Assembly: GCF_037645805.1 (NCBI RefSeq)
Contig: NZ_JBBEXE010000002.1
Location: 62,001 to 126,000, forward strand
Origin: Leptobacterium_A meishanense
Lineage (GTDB): Bacteria; Bacteroidota; Bacteroidia; Flavobacteriales; Flavobacteriaceae
Reading direction: 5' to 3'
DNA length: 64,000 bases
Position numbers and translations under genes: made by a program. Numbering within the stretch: position 1 is the first letter of the stretch; each line of letters begins with the position of its first letter. Below, in pieces: positions 8,826 through 17,469 of this stretch. The notes under the pieces are model-generated. The model worked only from the letters and a program-made list of their open reading frames with translations, did no database searches and had not been told where the DNA came from.

Positions 8826-9140
8826 ATGATAAAGCTGAAGATAAAATCAGGGGATACAGTAAGAGTAATAGCCGGAGACCATAAAGGTTCAGAAGGAAAA
8901 GTACTCCGAGTTTTTCGTGAAAAAAATAAAGCAATAGTAGAAGGGCTTAACATGGTTTCAAAACATGAAAAACCAAGTGCGAAAAACCCTCAAGGTGGTA
9001 TTGTTAAAAAAGAAGCTCCTGTCCATATTTCAAACCTTTCTTTGATTGATCCTAAAACAAAAGAGGTAACAAGAGTAGGTTTTGAAGAGAGAGATGGGAA
9101 AAAAGTTAGAGTGTCTAAAAAATCTAATGAAGTAGTATAG
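8826..9140 (+). CDS. rplX: 50S ribosomal protein L24
   Basis: uL24, 104 aa, assembly initiator of the 50S subunit. The KOW motif is seen at residues 8-34 (SGDTVRVIAGDHKGSEGKVL), and VSKHEKPSAKNPQGGIVKKE is the typical following loop. Two bases separate it from rplE. Confidence 0.96.
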   Translation: MIKLKIKSGDTVRVIAGDHKGSEGKVLRVFREKNKAIVEGLNMVSKHEKPSAKNPQGGIVKKEAPVHISNLSLIDPKTKEVTRVGFEERDGKKVRVSKKSNEVV

Positions 9141-9142
9141 TT

Positions 9143-9694
9143 ATGGGGTACATTCCAAGATTAAAAACAGAATATAGAGAAAGAGTAATAACTGCTCTAA
9201 GAGATGAGTTTGGATACAAGAATGTAATGCAAGTACCTAAATTAGAGAAAATTGTTATTAGTCGAGGTGTAGGAGCTGCTGTAGCAGATAAGAAATTAAT
9301 AGACTATGCTGTAGATGAATTAACAAAAATATCCGGTCAAAAAGCAATTGCAACAATATCTAAAAAAGATGTAGCATCTTTTAAATTGCGTAAAGGAATG
9401 CCAATAGGAGCAAAAGTAACTTTACGAGGAGAAAAGATGTATGAGTTTTTAGATAGACTGATTACTACGGCATTGCCTAGAGTAAGAGATTTCAATGGGG
9501 TTAATGCAGGAGGTTTTGATGGTAGAGGAAATTATAATTTAGGTGTTACAGAACAAATTATATTCCCTGAAATTGACATTGATAAAGTAAACAGGATATC
9601 GGGGATGGATATTACATTTGTAACTTCTGCTAATACAGACAAAGAAGCGAAATCATTATTAAACGAATTGGGATTACCTTTTAAAAAGAATTAA
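9143..9694 (+). CDS. rplE: 50S ribosomal protein L5
   Basis: uL5, 183 aa, carrier of 5S rRNA in the central protuberance. Family hallmarks: VPKLEKIVISRGVG, KLRKGMPIGAKVTLRGE, LPRVRDFNGV and GNYNLGVTEQIIFPEID. Complete, with a 3-nt gap to rpsN. Confidence 0.97.
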   Translation: MGYIPRLKTEYRERVITALRDEFGYKNVMQVPKLEKIVISRGVGAAVADKKLIDYAVDELTKISGQKAIATISKKDVASFKLRKGMPIGAKVTLRGEKMYEFLDRLITTALPRVRDFNGVNAGGFDGRGNYNLGVTEQIIFPEIDIDKVNRISGMDITFVTSANTDKEAKSLLNELGLPFKKN

Positions 9695-9697
9695 GAC

Positions 9698-9967
9698 ATG
9701 GCTAAAGAATCAATGAAAGCCCGTGAGGTAAAAAGACAAAAATTAGTAGCAAAATATGCCGCTAAAAGAAAAACCCTGAAAGAAGCAGGAGATTATGAAG
9801 CGTTACAAAAGCTTCCAAAAAATGCTTCCCCGGTTCGTTTACACAACAGATGTAAATTAACAGGAAGACCTCGAGGATACATGCGGACATTCGGAATTTC
9901 TCGTGTTACTTTTAGAGAAATGGCCAATCAAGGATTAATTCCGGGAGTTAAAAAAGCAAGTTGGTAA
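9698..9967 (+). CDS. rpsN: 30S ribosomal protein S14, zinc-free long form
   Basis: uS14, 89 aa. This is the long form without the CxxC pair of zinc ligands, so it does not depend on zinc. The signature RLHNRCKLTGRPRGYMRTFG occupies residues 47-66. In many bacteria a zinc-binding and a zinc-free paralogue alternate with zinc supply; only this one is present in the window and it is the operon copy. Confidence 0.97.
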   Translation: MAKESMKAREVKRQKLVAKYAAKRKTLKEAGDYEALQKLPKNASPVRLHNRCKLTGRPRGYMRTFGISRVTFREMANQGLIPGVKKASW

Positions 9968-9983
9968 TATAAAGGACAATAAA

Positions 9984-10382
9984 ATGTATACAGATCCTAT
10001 AGCAGATTATTTAACAAGAATTAGAAATGCCAACAGCGCAGGGCACAGGATAGTTGAAATTCCGGCTTCTAATCTTAAAAAAGAAATTACTAAAATCCTT
10101 TTTGATCAAGGATATATACTTAGCTATAAGTTTGATGAAAATGGCCCGCAAGGGAGTATCAAAATAGCATTAAAATATGATAAAATCACTAAAGAACCTG
10201 TTATTAGAAAAATTCAACGGGTTAGTAAACCAGGGTTACGTAAATATGCTGGTTCAGGTGATTTGCCCAGAGTATTAAATGGCCTCGGAATAGCAATTGT
10301 TTCTACTTCACATGGTGTGATGACCAGTAAACAAGCTAAAAAAGACAATGTAGGAGGCGAAGTATTATGTTACGTTTACTAA
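9984..10382 (+). CDS. rpsH: 30S ribosomal protein S8
   Basis: uS8, 132 aa, binds the central domain of 16S rRNA and in E. coli represses the spc operon. Start DPIADYLTRIRNA and the C-terminal VSTSHGVMTSKQAKKDNVGGE segment are diagnostic. I see no S8 target-like hairpin in the short gaps around it. Confidence 0.97.
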   Translation: MYTDPIADYLTRIRNANSAGHRIVEIPASNLKKEITKILFDQGYILSYKFDENGPQGSIKIALKYDKITKEPVIRKIQRVSKPGLRKYAGSGDLPRVLNGLGIAIVSTSHGVMTSKQAKKDNVGGEVLCYVY

Positions 10383-10401
10383 AATTATAAAGACAAGAAA
10401 A

Positions 10402-10944
10402 ATGTCAAGAATAGGTAAAAACCCAATAAATGTTCCTGAAGGAGTAAGCATAACTATAGAAAATAGCTTAGTTACTGTAAAAGGCAAGCTTGGAGAATTA
10501 ACCCAAGAAGTCAAAGACATTACTGTAAAACAGGAAGAAGGGCAGTTAGTATTAGAAACCACAGATGATACTAAACACCAAAAAGCTAAGCATGGTCTGT
10601 ACAGGGCATTAATTAACAATATGGTACTTGGAGTATCTGAAGGATTCACGAAAGAGTTAGAATTGGTAGGGGTCGGTTATAGAGCTAGCAATCAAGGACA
10701 AAGGTTAGATTTGGCATTAGGTTATTCTCACAATATTATACTTGATTTGGCACCTGAGGTTAAGGTAGAGGCTATTTCAGAAAAAGGGAAAAACCCAATT
10801 GTTAAATTAACCTCTCATGACAAGCAGTTAGTTGGACAGGTCGCAGCTAAAATACGCTCTTTCCGTAAACCCGAACCTTACAAAGGAAAAGGAATTAAGT
10901 TTGTTGGAGAACAATTAAGAAGAAAAGCAGGTAAATCAGCTTAA
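10402..10944 (+). CDS. rplF: 50S ribosomal protein L6
   Basis: uL6, 180 aa, near the factor-binding site and sarcin-ricin loop. The start MSRIGKNPINVPEGV and the C-terminal repeat KIRSFRKPEPYKGKGIKF are canonical. Two homologous halves are visible as expected. Confidence 0.97.
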   Translation: MSRIGKNPINVPEGVSITIENSLVTVKGKLGELTQEVKDITVKQEEGQLVLETTDDTKHQKAKHGLYRALINNMVLGVSEGFTKELELVGVGYRASNQGQRLDLALGYSHNIILDLAPEVKVEAISEKGKNPIVKLTSHDKQLVGQVAAKIRSFRKPEPYKGKGIKFVGEQLRRKAGKSA

Positions 10945-10956
10945 TAAGTAGCAATC

Positions 10957-11313
10957 ATGGCATTATCAAAGACTGAAAGAAGACAACGAATTAGAAACAG
11001 AATTAGAAAGGTTATTTCCGGAACTTCCGGAAGACCAAGATTGGCTGTTTACAGAAGCAATAAAGAGATTTATGCTCAAATAATAGATGATACTACAGGC
11101 GCAACGGTAGTAGCTGCTTCATCTAGGGATAAAGATATTAGTAAAGAGAAAAACACTAAAGTAGCAATCGCAAGTCTTGTAGGAAAAGCAATTGCAGAAA
11201 AAGCCTTAAAAGCCGGAATAGAGACTATATCTTTTGACCGAGGCGGGTATTTATATCATGGGAGAGTAAAATCATTAGCAGAAGGAGCTAGGGAAGCAGG
11301 ACTAAAATTCTAA
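10957..11313 (+). CDS. rplR: 50S ribosomal protein L18
   Basis: uL18, 118 aa, binds 5S rRNA together with L5. Recognised by the arginine-rich N-terminus, SGRPRLAVYRSNKEIYAQII and the C-terminal DRGGYLYHGRVKSLAEGARE. Six bases before rpsE. Confidence 0.97.
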   Translation: MALSKTERRQRIRNRIRKVISGTSGRPRLAVYRSNKEIYAQIIDDTTGATVVAASSRDKDISKEKNTKVAIASLVGKAIAEKALKAGIETISFDRGGYLYHGRVKSLAEGAREAGLKF

Positions 11314-11319
11314 GAAAAT

Positions 11320-11844
11320 ATGTATCAGAACTATAAAAATGTAGAGACAGTTAAACCGGGAGGACTTGAATTAAAAGACAGGCTTGTTGGTGTTCAAAGA
11401 GTTACAAAAGTTACAAAAGGAGGAAGGGCTTTTGGTTTTTCCGCTATTGTAGTTGTAGGTGACGAGAATGGTGTAGTAGGCCATGGTTTGGGAAAGTCTA
11501 AAGAAGTATCAGATGCAATTTCTAAAGCTGTTGAAGATGCCAAGAAAAACCTTGTCCGTATCCCTTTGAACAAAGGTACATTGCCACATGAGCAAAAAGG
11601 AAAATATGGAGGTGCCCGTGTATATCTACAACCGGCTTCTCATGGTACGGGAGTAATAGCAGGAGGTGCTGTTAGAGCAGTGTTAGAAGCAGTAGGAGTA
11701 CATGATGTACTTTCAAAATCACAAGGGTCCTCTAATCCACATAATGTTGTAAAGGCTACTTTTGATGCACTATTACGATTAAGAAGTGCTGAAACAATTG
11801 CAAAACAACGAGGTGTTTCTGTAGAGAAAGTATTTAATGGTTAA
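11320..11844 (+). CDS. rpsE: 30S ribosomal protein S5
   Basis: uS5, 174 aa, contributes to decoding fidelity and the mRNA entry helicase. The double-stranded RNA binding loop RVTKVTKGGRAFGFSAIVVV and the C-terminal PASHGTGVIAGGAVRAVLEA are intact. No ram-type change can be judged without a close reference. Confidence 0.97.
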   Translation: MYQNYKNVETVKPGGLELKDRLVGVQRVTKVTKGGRAFGFSAIVVVGDENGVVGHGLGKSKEVSDAISKAVEDAKKNLVRIPLNKGTLPHEQKGKYGGARVYLQPASHGTGVIAGGAVRAVLEAVGVHDVLSKSQGSSNPHNVVKATFDALLRLRSAETIAKQRGVSVEKVFNG

Positions 11845-11865
11845 TTTATACTAAGGGAGTATATA

Positions 11866-12045
11866 ATGGGAAAGATTAAAGTCACACAAGTAAAAAGTAA
11901 TATCAAACGCCCTCAAAATCAAAAGAGGACGTTAGAGGCATTAGGCCTTAAAGGCATTGGACAGGTAGTGGAACATGAAGCAACCCCCAATATCCTTGGT
12001 ATGGTAAATAAAGTTAAACATTTAGTTTCTGTAGAAGAAGTATAA
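11866..12045 (+). CDS. rpmD: 50S ribosomal protein L30
   Basis: uL30, 59 aa, normal length. The translation runs MGKIKVTQVKS, RPQNQKRTLEALGLKGIGQV and ends HLVSVEEV; the KRPQNQKRTLEALGL helix is the family signature. The start ATG has an upstream AAGGGAG, a strong Shine-Dalgarno sequence that is unusual in this operon, where most genes have none. It fills the gap between rpsE and rplO. Confidence 0.94.
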   Translation: MGKIKVTQVKSNIKRPQNQKRTLEALGLKGIGQVVEHEATPNILGMVNKVKHLVSVEEV

Positions 12046-12059
12046 TAAGATATATTGTT

Positions 12060-12512
12060 ATGAGTTTAAATAACTTAAAACCTGCAGCTGGGTCAGTTCA
12101 TAAAGACGGAAAAAGAGTAGGAAGAGGACAAGGATCAGGAAAAGGGGGAACAGCTACCCGAGGACATAAAGGAGCTAAGTCTCGCTCAGGATATTCTAAG
12201 AAAATTGGATTTGAAGGAGGACAGATGCCACTTCAAAGACGTGTCCCTAAATTTGGGTTTAATAATATTAACCGTAAAGAATATGTAGGTATCAATTTAG
12301 ATAAGCTCCAAGCAATGGCAGATAAAGGCCTTGTTAAGGATACTGTTGATATGGATGTATTAATTAACAATAAAGTAGTTAAAAGAAGTGATTTGGTCAA
12401 GATATTAGGGGGAGGAGAATTAAAATCTAAACTGAAAGTATCTGTACATAAATTTACTGCCTCTGCAAAAGCAGCCATTGAAGCAGCCGGAGGAGAAGCA
12501 GTAACATTGTAA
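12060..12512 (+). CDS. rplO: 50S ribosomal protein L15
   Basis: uL15, 150 aa, a late-assembly scaffold of the 50S core. The long glycine- and arginine-rich N-terminal arm GRGQGSGKGGTATRGHKGAK and the FEGGQMPLQRRVPKFGF motif are typical. It precedes secY by 9 nt, as in most bacteria. Confidence 0.97.
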   Translation: MSLNNLKPAAGSVHKDGKRVGRGQGSGKGGTATRGHKGAKSRSGYSKKIGFEGGQMPLQRRVPKFGFNNINRKEYVGINLDKLQAMADKGLVKDTVDMDVLINNKVVKRSDLVKILGGGELKSKLKVSVHKFTASAKAAIEAAGGEAVTL

Positions 12513-12521
12513 AAATAACGC

Positions 12522-13868
12522 ATGAAGAAGTTTTTCGAAACACTTAGTAATATTTGGAAAATAGATGAGCTAAAAGGTAGAATAGTAGTTACCTTAGGAT
12601 TGCTATTGGTTTATCGGTTTGGAGCACATGTAGTACTTCCCGGAATTGATTCTGTTCAGTTAGAAGAATTAACCAGTAGGACTGATGGAGGTGGATTATT
12701 AGGAATTTTGAATGCGTTTACAGGAGGTGCATTTGCAAATGCCTCTGTATTTGCACTAGGGATCATGCCATATATCTCAGCCTCGATTGTTGTTCAATTA
12801 ATGGGGATTGCCGTTCCTTACTTGCAGAAATTACAAAAAGAAGGAGAAAGTGGAAGAAGAACAATTAACCAAATTACCAGATGGTTAACTATAGGTATAT
12901 GTATTGTGCAGGCACCGGCATATTTGTATGGGCTAGGTGCATTAGGAGTGCCCGATAGTGCTTTTCTTTTAGGGAAAGGTTTAGATTTTATAATTCCTTC
13001 AGTAATTATTCTGGTTACAGGCACCATATTTGCCATGTGGCTGGGAGAGAAAATCACAGATAAAGGAATTGGTAATGGGATATCGCTTTTAATTATGGTA
13101 GGTATCATTGCACAACTACCTTTGTCATTCGTTCAAGAGTTTGTATCAAGAGTTTCAGAGAATAATGGTGGGTTGATGTTGATACTTATAGAGCTTATTA
13201 TTTGGTTCGTAGTGATTTTAGCAAGTGTGATGTTAGTGATGGCAACACGTCAGATACCGGTGCAATATGCAAGGAGAACGGCTTCGGGAGGATATGAAAA
13301 AAATGTTTTTGGATCCAGACAATATATACCGTTGAAACTAAATGCATCAGGAGTAATGCCTATTATTTTTGCACAAGCAATCATGTTTGTCCCAAGCGCA
13401 TTAGCTAGCTTATCTGATTCTGAAACAGCGCAATCTATAAGAGCAGCATTTGGAGATATATTTGGATTCTGGTACAATTTAGTTTTTGCACTACTTATTA
13501 TAGTGTTTACATATTTCTATACGGCAATTACAGTACCAACCAATAAGATGGCAGATGACCTAAAACGCAGCAATGGTTTTATTCCAGGGATTAGGCCAGG
13601 AAAAGAAACAGCTGATTATTTAGACAGAATTATGTCGTTAATTACTTTTCCAGGATCCATATTCCTTGCAATTATAGCAGTATTGCCAGCCGTAGTTGTT
13701 AAAATAGTAGGGATTCAACAAGGATGGGCCTTATTTTATGGAGGTACGTCATTACTAATTATGGTGGGTGTAGCGATTGATACAATGCAGCAAGTAAACT
13801 CATATCTGCTGAACAGGCACTATGACGGTTTGATGAAAACAGGAAAAAACAGGAAAATAGTAGCATAA
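12522..13868 (+). CDS. secY: protein translocase subunit SecY
   Basis: Pore subunit of the SecYEG translocon in the inner membrane, 448 aa, with ten predicted membrane segments. Features seen: the plug and TM2 region around AFTGGAFANASVFALGIMPYISASI, the LGEKITDKGIGNGISLLI segment, the cytosolic loop with RQIPVQYARR, and NRHYDGLMKTGK at the C-terminus. It sits in the spc part of the operon, 4 nt ahead of infA; adk and map, often found here in other phyla, are absent. Confidence 0.97.
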   Translation: MKKFFETLSNIWKIDELKGRIVVTLGLLLVYRFGAHVVLPGIDSVQLEELTSRTDGGGLLGILNAFTGGAFANASVFALGIMPYISASIVVQLMGIAVPYLQKLQKEGESGRRTINQITRWLTIGICIVQAPAYLYGLGALGVPDSAFLLGKGLDFIIPSVIILVTGTIFAMWLGEKITDKGIGNGISLLIMVGIIAQLPLSFVQEFVSRVSENNGGLMLILIELIIWFVVILASVMLVMATRQIPVQYARRTASGGYEKNVFGSRQYIPLKLNASGVMPIIFAQAIMFVPSALASLSDSETAQSIRAAFGDIFGFWYNLVFALLIIVFTYFYTAITVPTNKMADDLKRSNGFIPGIRPGKETADYLDRIMSLITFPGSIFLAIIAVLPAVVVKIVGIQQGWALFYGGTSLLIMVGVAIDTMQQVNSYLLNRHYDGLMKTGKNRKIVA

Positions 13869-13872
13869 TTTT

Positions 13873-14088
13873 ATGGCTAAGCAACCAGCAATAGAACAAG
13901 ACGGTACCATCATAGAAGCATTATCTAATGCAATGTTTAGAGTTGAATTAGAAAATGGACATGTGGTTACAGCTCATATCTCAGGGAAGATGCGAATGCA
14001 TTATATTAAATTATTGCCGGGAGATAAAGTGAAGTTGGAAATGAGCCCATATGACCTAACTAAAGCGAGAATTACTTATAGATACTAA
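13873..14088 (+). CDS. infA: translation initiation factor IF-1
   Basis: 71-aa OB-fold protein that occupies the ribosomal A site during initiation. The sequence from DGTIIEALSNAMFRVELENG to LLPGDKVKLEMSPYDLTKARI matches the family throughout, with the characteristic ITYRY end. Placed between secY and rpmJ. Confidence 0.97.
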   Translation: MAKQPAIEQDGTIIEALSNAMFRVELENGHVVTAHISGKMRMHYIKLLPGDKVKLEMSPYDLTKARITYRY

Positions 14089-14100
14089 AAGTATAAACAG

Positions 14101-14217
14101 ATGAAAGTAAGAGCATCAGTAAAAAAAAGAAGTCCCGAGTGCAAAATTGTGCGTCGTAAAGGGAGATTGTATGTAATAAATAAAAAGAATCCTAGATTTA
14201 AACAAAGACAAGGATAG
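14101..14217 (+). CDS. rpmJ: 50S ribosomal protein L36, zinc-free form
   Basis: bL36, 38 aa: MKVRASVKKRSPECKIVRRK, then GRLYVINKKNPRFKQRQG. Only one of the four zinc ligands of the classical form is left (a cysteine at residue 14); the others are S, N and F. This zinc-free version is typical of Bacteroidota. It lies 12 nt after infA and 2 nt before rpsM. Confidence 0.93.
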   Translation: MKVRASVKKRSPECKIVRRKGRLYVINKKNPRFKQRQG

Positions 14218-14219
14218 TT

Positions 14220-14594
14220 ATGGCAAGAATCGCAGGAGTAGATATACCAAAACAAAAAAGAGGAGTTATTGCATTAACCTACATTTTTGGTGTTGGAAAA
14301 AGCAGAGCTAAAGAAATTTTAGAAAAAGCTCAAGTTAATGAAGATACAAAAGTATCTGATTGGAATGATGAAGAAATAGGTCGTATTCGTGAAGCAGTTT
14401 CTTCCTACAAAATTGAAGGAGAGTTACGTTCTGAAGTTCAATTGAGCATCAAACGTCTAATGGATATTGGATGTTACAGAGGAATTCGTCATAGGTCAGG
14501 ACTTCCTTTACGCGGACAACGGACTAAAAACAATTCCAGAACCAGAAAAGGTAAAAGAAAAACAGTTGCAAATAAGAAAAAAGCAACTAAGTAA
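14220..14594 (+). CDS. rpsM: 30S ribosomal protein S13
   Basis: uS13, 124 aa, in the 30S head, contacting P-site tRNA and bridge B1. Start MARIAGVDIPKQKRG, the helix-two-turn-helix region and the basic tail RHRSGLPLRGQRTKNNSRTR are clear. A 94-nt gap follows before rpsK, the first sizeable break since rplC. Confidence 0.97.
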   Translation: MARIAGVDIPKQKRGVIALTYIFGVGKSRAKEILEKAQVNEDTKVSDWNDEEIGRIREAVSSYKIEGELRSEVQLSIKRLMDIGCYRGIRHRSGLPLRGQRTKNNSRTRKGKRKTVANKKKATK

Positions 14595-14688
14595 TAATTA
14601 AGTAAATAGTAATTAGTATTAGGGGTTAGGTTTTTAATAATACTTTATATCTAACAGCTAATAACTAAATCTAAATGCTAGAAAAAAT
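14595..14688 (+). other. AT-rich spacer with imperfect inverted repeat
   Basis: Within the rpsM-rpsK gap, TAGTAATTAG (around 14606) can pair with CTAATAACTA (around 14658) with one mismatch, giving a long weak stem-loop. No promoter-like pair is clear. It may be a processing or stability element; evidence is weak. Confidence 0.25.
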
Positions 14689-15081
14689 ATGGCAAAATCA
14701 AGTACAAAAACTTCTAAGAAGAGAAAAGTTGTAGTAGATGCAATTGGAGAGGCGCACATTTCTGCAACTTTCAATAATATTATTATATCCTTGACTAATA
14801 AAAAGGGAGATGTGGTCTCATGGTCATCTGCTGGTAAAATGGGATTTAGAGGATCTAAGAAGAATACGCCCTATGCAGCTCAATTAGCAGCAGAAGATGC
14901 TGCTAAAACTGCACAAGAAGCAGGTCTTAGAAAAGTGAAAGTATATGTAAAAGGACCTGGGAATGGTAGAGAATCAGCTATTAGATCTATACATAATGCA
15001 GGGATAGAAGTTACAGAAATAGTGGATGTTACACCATTGCCACATAATGGATGCCGTCCGCCAAAGAGAAGAAGAGTTTAA
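14689..15081 (+). CDS. rpsK: 30S ribosomal protein S11
   Basis: uS11, 130 aa, on the 30S platform beside the mRNA exit. GEAHISATFNNIIISLTNKKG, GKMGFRGSKKNTPYAAQ and the C-terminal VTPLPHNGCRPPKRRRV are invariant family segments; the asparagine-glycine pair where isoaspartate forms in E. coli is conserved. Confidence 0.97.
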   Translation: MAKSSTKTSKKRKVVVDAIGEAHISATFNNIIISLTNKKGDVVSWSSAGKMGFRGSKKNTPYAAQLAAEDAAKTAQEAGLRKVKVYVKGPGNGRESAIRSIHNAGIEVTEIVDVTPLPHNGCRPPKRRRV

Positions 15082-15105
15082 TAATTTGTTATAATCATTA
15101 ACCAC

Positions 15106-15155
15106 TGGGATGTTGATGACTATCGAAGGACAGCCTTAATTCATAGTCAATCCCA
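15106..15155 (+). promoter_or_regulatory. structured leader of rpsD, S4-autoregulation-like
   Basis: TGGGAT (15106-15111) plus TGACTAT (15117-15123), interrupted by a 5-nt bulge, pair perfectly with ATAGTCAATCCCA (15143-15155). The apical region contains a second small hairpin, AAGG (15126-15129) with CCTT (15134-15137). The element ends 17 nt before rpsD. Position and shape fit the S4-binding leader RNAs described for Flavobacteria; the family assignment is from memory and needs a covariance-model search. Confidence 0.55.
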
Positions 15156-15172
15156 CTAATTTTTTAAAAAGT

Positions 15173-15778
15173 ATGGCAAGATACAGAGGTCCAAAAACTA
15201 AGATTGCACGAAAATTTGGCGAAGCAATTTTTGGGGACGATAAATCTTTTGAAAAAAAGAATTACCCTCCAGGTCAACATGGAAACAATAGACGAAGAGG
15301 TAAGAAATCAGAGTATGCTATCCAGTTAATGGAAAAGCAAAAAGCAAAATATACTTATGGTGTTTTAGAACGTCAGTTCAGAAATCTATTTGAAAAAGCA
15401 ACGCGTAGCAAGGGAGTTACCGGAGAAGTGCTTCTTCAACTATGTGAAGTAAGACTTGACAATGTAGTGTACCGAATGGGTATTTCACCTACCAGAAGAG
15501 GAGCACGCCAATTAGTATCCCATAGACATATTACAGTAAATGGAGATATTGTAAATATTCCTTCATATTCATTAAAACCAGGCGATATTATTGGTGTAAG
15601 AGAGAAATCAAAGTCATTAGGTGTTATTGAAGATTCTTTAACAACTAATAGCTCTGTATATGAATGGATCACTTGGAATGCTGAAAAGAAAGAAGGAACA
15701 TTTGTTTCTGTTCCGGAACGAATTCAGATTCCAGAGAATATCAAAGAACAATTAATAGTTGAATTATACTCTAAATAA
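15173..15778 (+). CDS. rpsD: 30S ribosomal protein S4
   Basis: uS4, 201 aa, a primary 16S rRNA binder and, in other bacteria, translational repressor of the alpha operon. Seen: MARYRGPKTKIARKFGE start, PPGQHGNNRRRGKKSEY, and the S4 RNA-binding domain with EVRLDNVVYRMGISPTRRGA and LVSHRHITVNG. The N-terminal zinc cysteines are absent. The structured leader just upstream is the likely place of feedback. Confidence 0.97.
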   Translation: MARYRGPKTKIARKFGEAIFGDDKSFEKKNYPPGQHGNNRRRGKKSEYAIQLMEKQKAKYTYGVLERQFRNLFEKATRSKGVTGEVLLQLCEVRLDNVVYRMGISPTRRGARQLVSHRHITVNGDIVNIPSYSLKPGDIIGVREKSKSLGVIEDSLTTNSSVYEWITWNAEKKEGTFVSVPERIQIPENIKEQLIVELYSK

Positions 15779-15802
15779 ATAATCCAGATAGTAGTCCGTA
15801 TT

Positions 15803-16795
15803 ATGGCAATATTTAATTTTCAAAAACCCGATAAAGTTATAATGATTGATTCTTCAGATTTTGAAGGGAAATTCGAATTCCGCCCTTTAGAACCTGGATA
15901 TGGATTGACCATTGGTAATGCATTAAGAAGAGTTCTTCTGTCTTCATTAGAAGGCTTTGCTATTACATCAGTGCGAATAGATAAAGTAGAACACGAATTT
16001 TCCACTATTCCGGGAGTAGTAGAAGATGTTACAGAAATTATTCTCAATTTAAAACAAGTTCGTTTTAAAAGACAAATAGAAGATATCGATAATGAAACAA
16101 TTTCTGTTTCTGTATCGGGTAAAAAACAATTAACTGCCGGCGATCTTCAGAACTTTATATCCGGATTTCAGATTCTGAACGCCGACTTGGTCATCTGCAA
16201 TATGGAACCAGATGTAAATATTGACATGGAGCTTGTTGTGGAGAAAGGCCGTGGGTATGTTCCTGCAGAGGAAAATAAGAAAGCAAATGCACCTATTGGC
16301 ACCATTGCTACAGATGCTATATATACACCGATCAAGAATGTAAAATACAGCATTGAGAACTTTCGTGTAGAACAAAAAACAGATTATGAAAAATTAGTCT
16401 TTGAAATAGTTACTGATGGTTCTATTCATCCCAAAGATGCATTGACGGAAGCTGCCAAGACACTTATTCACCATTTTATGCTATTTTCAGATGAGCGGAT
16501 TACACTTGAAGCAGATGAAATAGCGCAAACAGAGACCTACGATGAAGAGTCACTTCATATGAGACAACTTTTAAAAACAAAGCTTGTTGATATGGATCTT
16601 TCAGTTCGTGCACTGAACTGTTTAAAAGCTGCGGAAGTAGATACTCTAGGCGACTTAGTATCCTATAATAAGAATGATTTGATGAAATTCCGAAACTTTG
16701 GCAAAAAGTCGTTAACAGAACTGGAAGAATTGGTGAATGTTAAGGGGCTTAGTTTTGGAATGGATCTATCAAAATACAAATTAGATAAAGACTAA
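15803..16795 (+). CDS. rpoA: DNA-directed RNA polymerase subunit alpha
   Basis: 330 aa. The N-terminal assembly domain has LEPGYGLTIGNALRRVLLSSLEG (split here: residues 27-49) and the C-terminal domain, which contacts UP elements and activators, has LNCLKAAEVDTLGDLV and FGKKSLTELEELV. Linker of usual length. It lies between rpsD (24 nt) and rplQ (41 nt). Confidence 0.98.
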   Translation: MAIFNFQKPDKVIMIDSSDFEGKFEFRPLEPGYGLTIGNALRRVLLSSLEGFAITSVRIDKVEHEFSTIPGVVEDVTEIILNLKQVRFKRQIEDIDNETISVSVSGKKQLTAGDLQNFISGFQILNADLVICNMEPDVNIDMELVVEKGRGYVPAEENKKANAPIGTIATDAIYTPIKNVKYSIENFRVEQKTDYEKLVFEIVTDGSIHPKDALTEAAKTLIHHFMLFSDERITLEADEIAQTETYDEESLHMRQLLKTKLVDMDLSVRALNCLKAAEVDTLGDLVSYNKNDLMKFRNFGKKSLTELEELVNVKGLSFGMDLSKYKLDKD

Positions 16796-16836
16796 TCACA
16801 TATGTCTTCTGTGGAACAGAAGCAATATTTGAAACG

Positions 16837-17355
16837 ATGAGACACGGGAAAAAATTTAATCACTTAGGAAGAAAATCAGCACATAGAAAAGCGATGTTGG
16901 CAAATATGGCTTCTTCCTTAATTGAACATAAGCGTATTAACACAACAGTTGCTAAAGCAAAGGCATTAAAGCAATATGTGGAACCTTTAGTGACTAAATC
17001 TAAAAATGATACAACGCACAATCGAAGAATTGTTTTTAGATATTTAAGAAACAAAGAAGCTGTCACAGAACTTTTTAGAAATGTAGCTGCAAAGGTAGGA
17101 GATCGTCCCGGAGGGTACACCAGAATCATAAAGCTAGGGAATCGTCTTGGAGACAATGCTGACATGGCCATGATAGAATTAGTAGACTATAACGACACTT
17201 ATACCCCTGCTAAGAAAGTCGCTAAAAAGAAGTCGACCAGAAGAGGAGGAAAGGTGAAGAAAGAATCAACAGCAGAAAAGGTAAAAGAAGTAGCTGCCTC
17301 GGAAGGAGAAACACCTGAAGTTGAGGAGAAAGAGCCTTCAAAAGAAGCGAAGTAG
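16837..17355 (+). CDS. rplQ: 50S ribosomal protein L17 with a long charged tail
   Basis: bL17, 172 aa. Residues 1-116 are the conserved body (MRHGKKFNHLGRKSAHRKAM, KLGNRLGDNADMAMIEL). The remaining ~55 residues are a low-complexity lysine/glutamate tail beyond the usual 115-130 aa length, a known feature of Flavobacteriia. Last gene of the operon, directly before a strong terminator. Confidence 0.96.
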   Translation: MRHGKKFNHLGRKSAHRKAMLANMASSLIEHKRINTTVAKAKALKQYVEPLVTKSKNDTTHNRRIVFRYLRNKEAVTELFRNVAAKVGDRPGGYTRIIKLGNRLGDNADMAMIELVDYNDTYTPAKKVAKKKSTRRGGKVKKESTAEKVKEVAASEGETPEVEEKEPSKEAK

Positions 17356-17381
17356 TAATAAGCAGGAAATTAATATATGTG

Positions 17382-17412
17382 AAAGGATGATCATATGATC
17401 ATCCTTTTTTTA
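17382..17412 (+). terminator. terminator of the ribosomal operon
   Basis: AAGGATGATC (17383-17392) and GATCATCCTT (17397-17406) form a perfect 10-bp stem with an ATAT loop, followed by a run of T residues. Confidence 0.92.
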
Positions 17413-17469
17413 TTATAAACATAATGAAATATATAATTAATTGATATATTTACTAAAAGAGTATATTGT

